Source: Acetobacteraceae bacterium (GTDB taxonomy: Bacteria > Pseudomonadota > Alphaproteobacteria > Acetobacterales > Acetobacteraceae). From it: 7,252 bases of DNA. The stretch is from positions 1 to 7,252 of the forward strand of contig JAFAHH010000715.1 in the NCBI GenBank assembly GCA_019237355.1, in the 5' to 3' direction. Position 1 is the stretch's first letter. Each line of letters begins with the position of its first letter. The position numbers and the translations under genes are program-made. Shown one piece after another: positions 6,919-7,252 of this stretch. The notes beneath the pieces were generated by a model. The model worked only from the letters and a program-made list of their open reading frames with translations, had not been told where the DNA came from and ran no database searches.

Positions 6919-6965
6919 AGCGCAATCGCTTGAGGCGGACTCGGGTTCCCAATTCGCGAGCACCG

Positions 6966-6994
6966 GGTCCCATTTTGCGCGCAAAAATGGGACC
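6966..6994 (+). terminator. Candidate terminator or bidirectional stem-loop after fabF2XL
   Basis: GGTCCCATTTT (6966-6976) pairs perfectly with AAAATGGGACC (6984-6994) over 11 bp, with a 7-base loop GCGCGCA. It lies 47 bases after the fabF2XL stop codon. There is no T run after the stem on either strand, so it is not a classic Rho-independent terminator. The stem could stop transcription weakly, protect the mRNA 3' end, or be a dispersed palindromic repeat. The stem is seen directly; its role is a guess. Confidence 0.45.
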
Positions 6995-7004
6995 GGGATT
7001 GGGG

Positions 7005-7019
7005 TCCCGACGGTCGGGA
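7005..7019. repeat. Perfect 7-bp inverted repeat with one-base centre
   Basis: TCCCGAC (7005-7011) and GTCGGGA (7013-7019) are perfect inverted arms around a single G. With a one-base centre this suits a dimeric protein site or a cruciform better than an RNA hairpin. It falls 10 bp after the stem-loop at 6966-6994, in the same repeat-rich tail. Confidence 0.4.
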
Positions 7020-7048
7020 AAGCCTGGCTCGCGCTCGGTAACCAAAAT

Positions 7049-7091
7049 TCTAGAGGATGATGACTTCGGCCTGAAGTCATCAGGGTCTAGA
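7049..7091. repeat. 43-bp symmetrical REP-like element bounded by TCTAGA
   Basis: The element is symmetrical: TCTAGA (7049-7054), GGA, a 10-bp arm TGATGACTTC (7058-7067), spacer GGCCT, the complementary arm GAAGTCATCA (7073-7082), GGG, and TCTAGA again (7086-7091). The right boundary also sits in a 12-bp palindrome, GGGTCTAGACCC (7083-7094). CTAG is rare in most bacterial genomes, so two copies bracketing a perfect stem are unlikely to be neutral. It resembles extragenic palindromic repeats often dispersed in alphaproteobacterial genomes; the copy number cannot be seen here. Confidence 0.55.
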
Positions 7092-7130
7092 CCCGATCCC
7101 GCTCGAGTAGAGACACGAAGCATTCGCGGC

Positions 7131-7204
7131 GGGTGGATAGGCCGTTAAGAAACGGCTACAGCGGGTCCGCGTGAGTGTAGACCGCTCTAGTCCCGCTATC
7201 ACCC
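7131..7204 (+). ncRNA. Possible structured RNA: predicted three-way junction
   Basis: GGGTGGATA (7131-7139) can pair with TATCACCC (7197-7204) over 8 bp with one bulged G. Inside lie a 6-bp hairpin with a 4-base loop, GCCGTT-AAGA-AACGGC (7141-7156), and a longer arm closed by GCGGG (7161-7165) and CCCGC (7192-7196), which can hold an inner GGTC/GACC helix only if the outer pairs are rearranged. The size is tRNA-like, but the arms are not: no anticodon arm, no T-loop and no D-loop bases, so I do not call it a tRNA. Drawn by eye without energy calculation; it may be chance in GC-rich DNA. Confidence 0.2.
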
Positions 7205-7252
7205 AGAATCGCAGGGGCGTGCTTGTCCGCCGCGCGATCCAGATTCGCGCCG

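Larger units (their letters stand above)
6919..7252. other. Repeat-rich intergenic stretch without a convincing gene
   Basis: These 334 bp after the fabF2XL stop hold only short open frames whose predicted proteins are Arg/Pro/Ser-rich and run across inverted repeats. None has a good ribosome binding site or a recognisable family. The stretch contains at least four separate inverted-repeat structures, described in their own entries. It lies where fabF1XL would be expected. On the minus strand a frame is open from the window edge (7251) to a TAG at 7156-7158. It could be a gene tail, but overlaps the folded segment and matches nothing I know. Confidence 0.6.

Noticed and set aside
6863..7123. 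Small minus-strand protein of 86 residues in the repeat region
   Set aside because: It runs across two stem-loops and into the end of fabF2XL, has low-complexity Arg/Pro/Ser composition and no clear ribosome binding site.
7131..7205. tRNA gene
   Set aside because: The length and closing helix suggested one, but there is no anticodon arm, T-loop (TTCRA) or D-loop GG, and the acceptor stem has a bulge.
7156..7251. Minus-strand frame from the window edge containing YTHADPL, reminiscent of tyrosine recombinase C-termini
   Set aside because: Only 31 codons are visible, the catalytic His/Tyr context is absent, and the resemblance is too short to support a call.
1..7252. CRISPR array or tandem repeats
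   Set aside because: I saw no regularly spaced direct repeats; all repeat structure found was inverted and confined to the regulatory regions and the last 300 bp.

Overview
The window reads as chromosomal DNA of a GC-rich alphaproteobacterium. The best evidence is the start of the AcpXL cluster (acpXL, fabZXL, fabF2XL), which builds the very-long-chain hydroxy fatty acid of lipid A in Rhizobiales and some relatives. The IS5-family tail and the PaoABC-type molybdoenzyme operon fit this but do not narrow it. I cannot name a genus from sequence alone.

Layout, left to right. 1-126 is the last 41 codons of an IS5-family transposase on the + strand, followed by the element's right end near 143. 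Its end lies within a few bases of the stop codon of a type II toxin-antitoxin pair on the minus strand: a Phd/YefM-type antitoxin (559-801) and a VapC-type PIN toxin (149-562), joined by a GTGA overlap. A perfect 9-bp inverted repeat just upstream of the antitoxin start (809-832) is a good candidate operator. Next, 886-4684 on the minus strand is a three-gene operon in the order paoA-paoB-paoC: a Tat-exported [2Fe-2S] subunit, an FAD subunit with a [4Fe-4S] loop, and a molybdopterin catalytic subunit. The last gene is split by a one-base deletion in a G run near 2607-2609. As written, the enzyme would lack its catalytic domain. Restoring one G gives a 732-residue protein with all expected motifs. 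No paoD/XdhC-type maturation gene follows; the toxin-antitoxin pair occupies that place.

A 282-bp divergent intergenic region (4685-4966) separates this operon from a + strand operon. That operon holds acpXL (4967-5245), fabZXL (5268-5738) and fabF2XL (5731-6918): a specialised acyl carrier protein, a 3-hydroxyacyl-ACP dehydratase and a ketosynthase-fold protein. The ketosynthase-fold protein lacks the nucleophilic Cys and one catalytic His, so it looks like a non-catalytic, chain-length-factor-like partner. The catalytic partner (fabF1XL) expected immediately downstream is not there.

The final 334 bp (6919-7252) has no convincing gene. It holds a dense series of inverted repeats: an 11-bp stem-loop, a 15-bp near-continuous palindrome, a 43-bp symmetrical element bounded by TCTAGA on both sides, and a 74-nt segment that can fold into a three-way junction. 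The best candidates for something undescribed are this repeat-rich tail and the interrupted acyl-chain cluster. I see no sign of a novel defence or mobile system beyond the toxin-antitoxin pair and the IS end.
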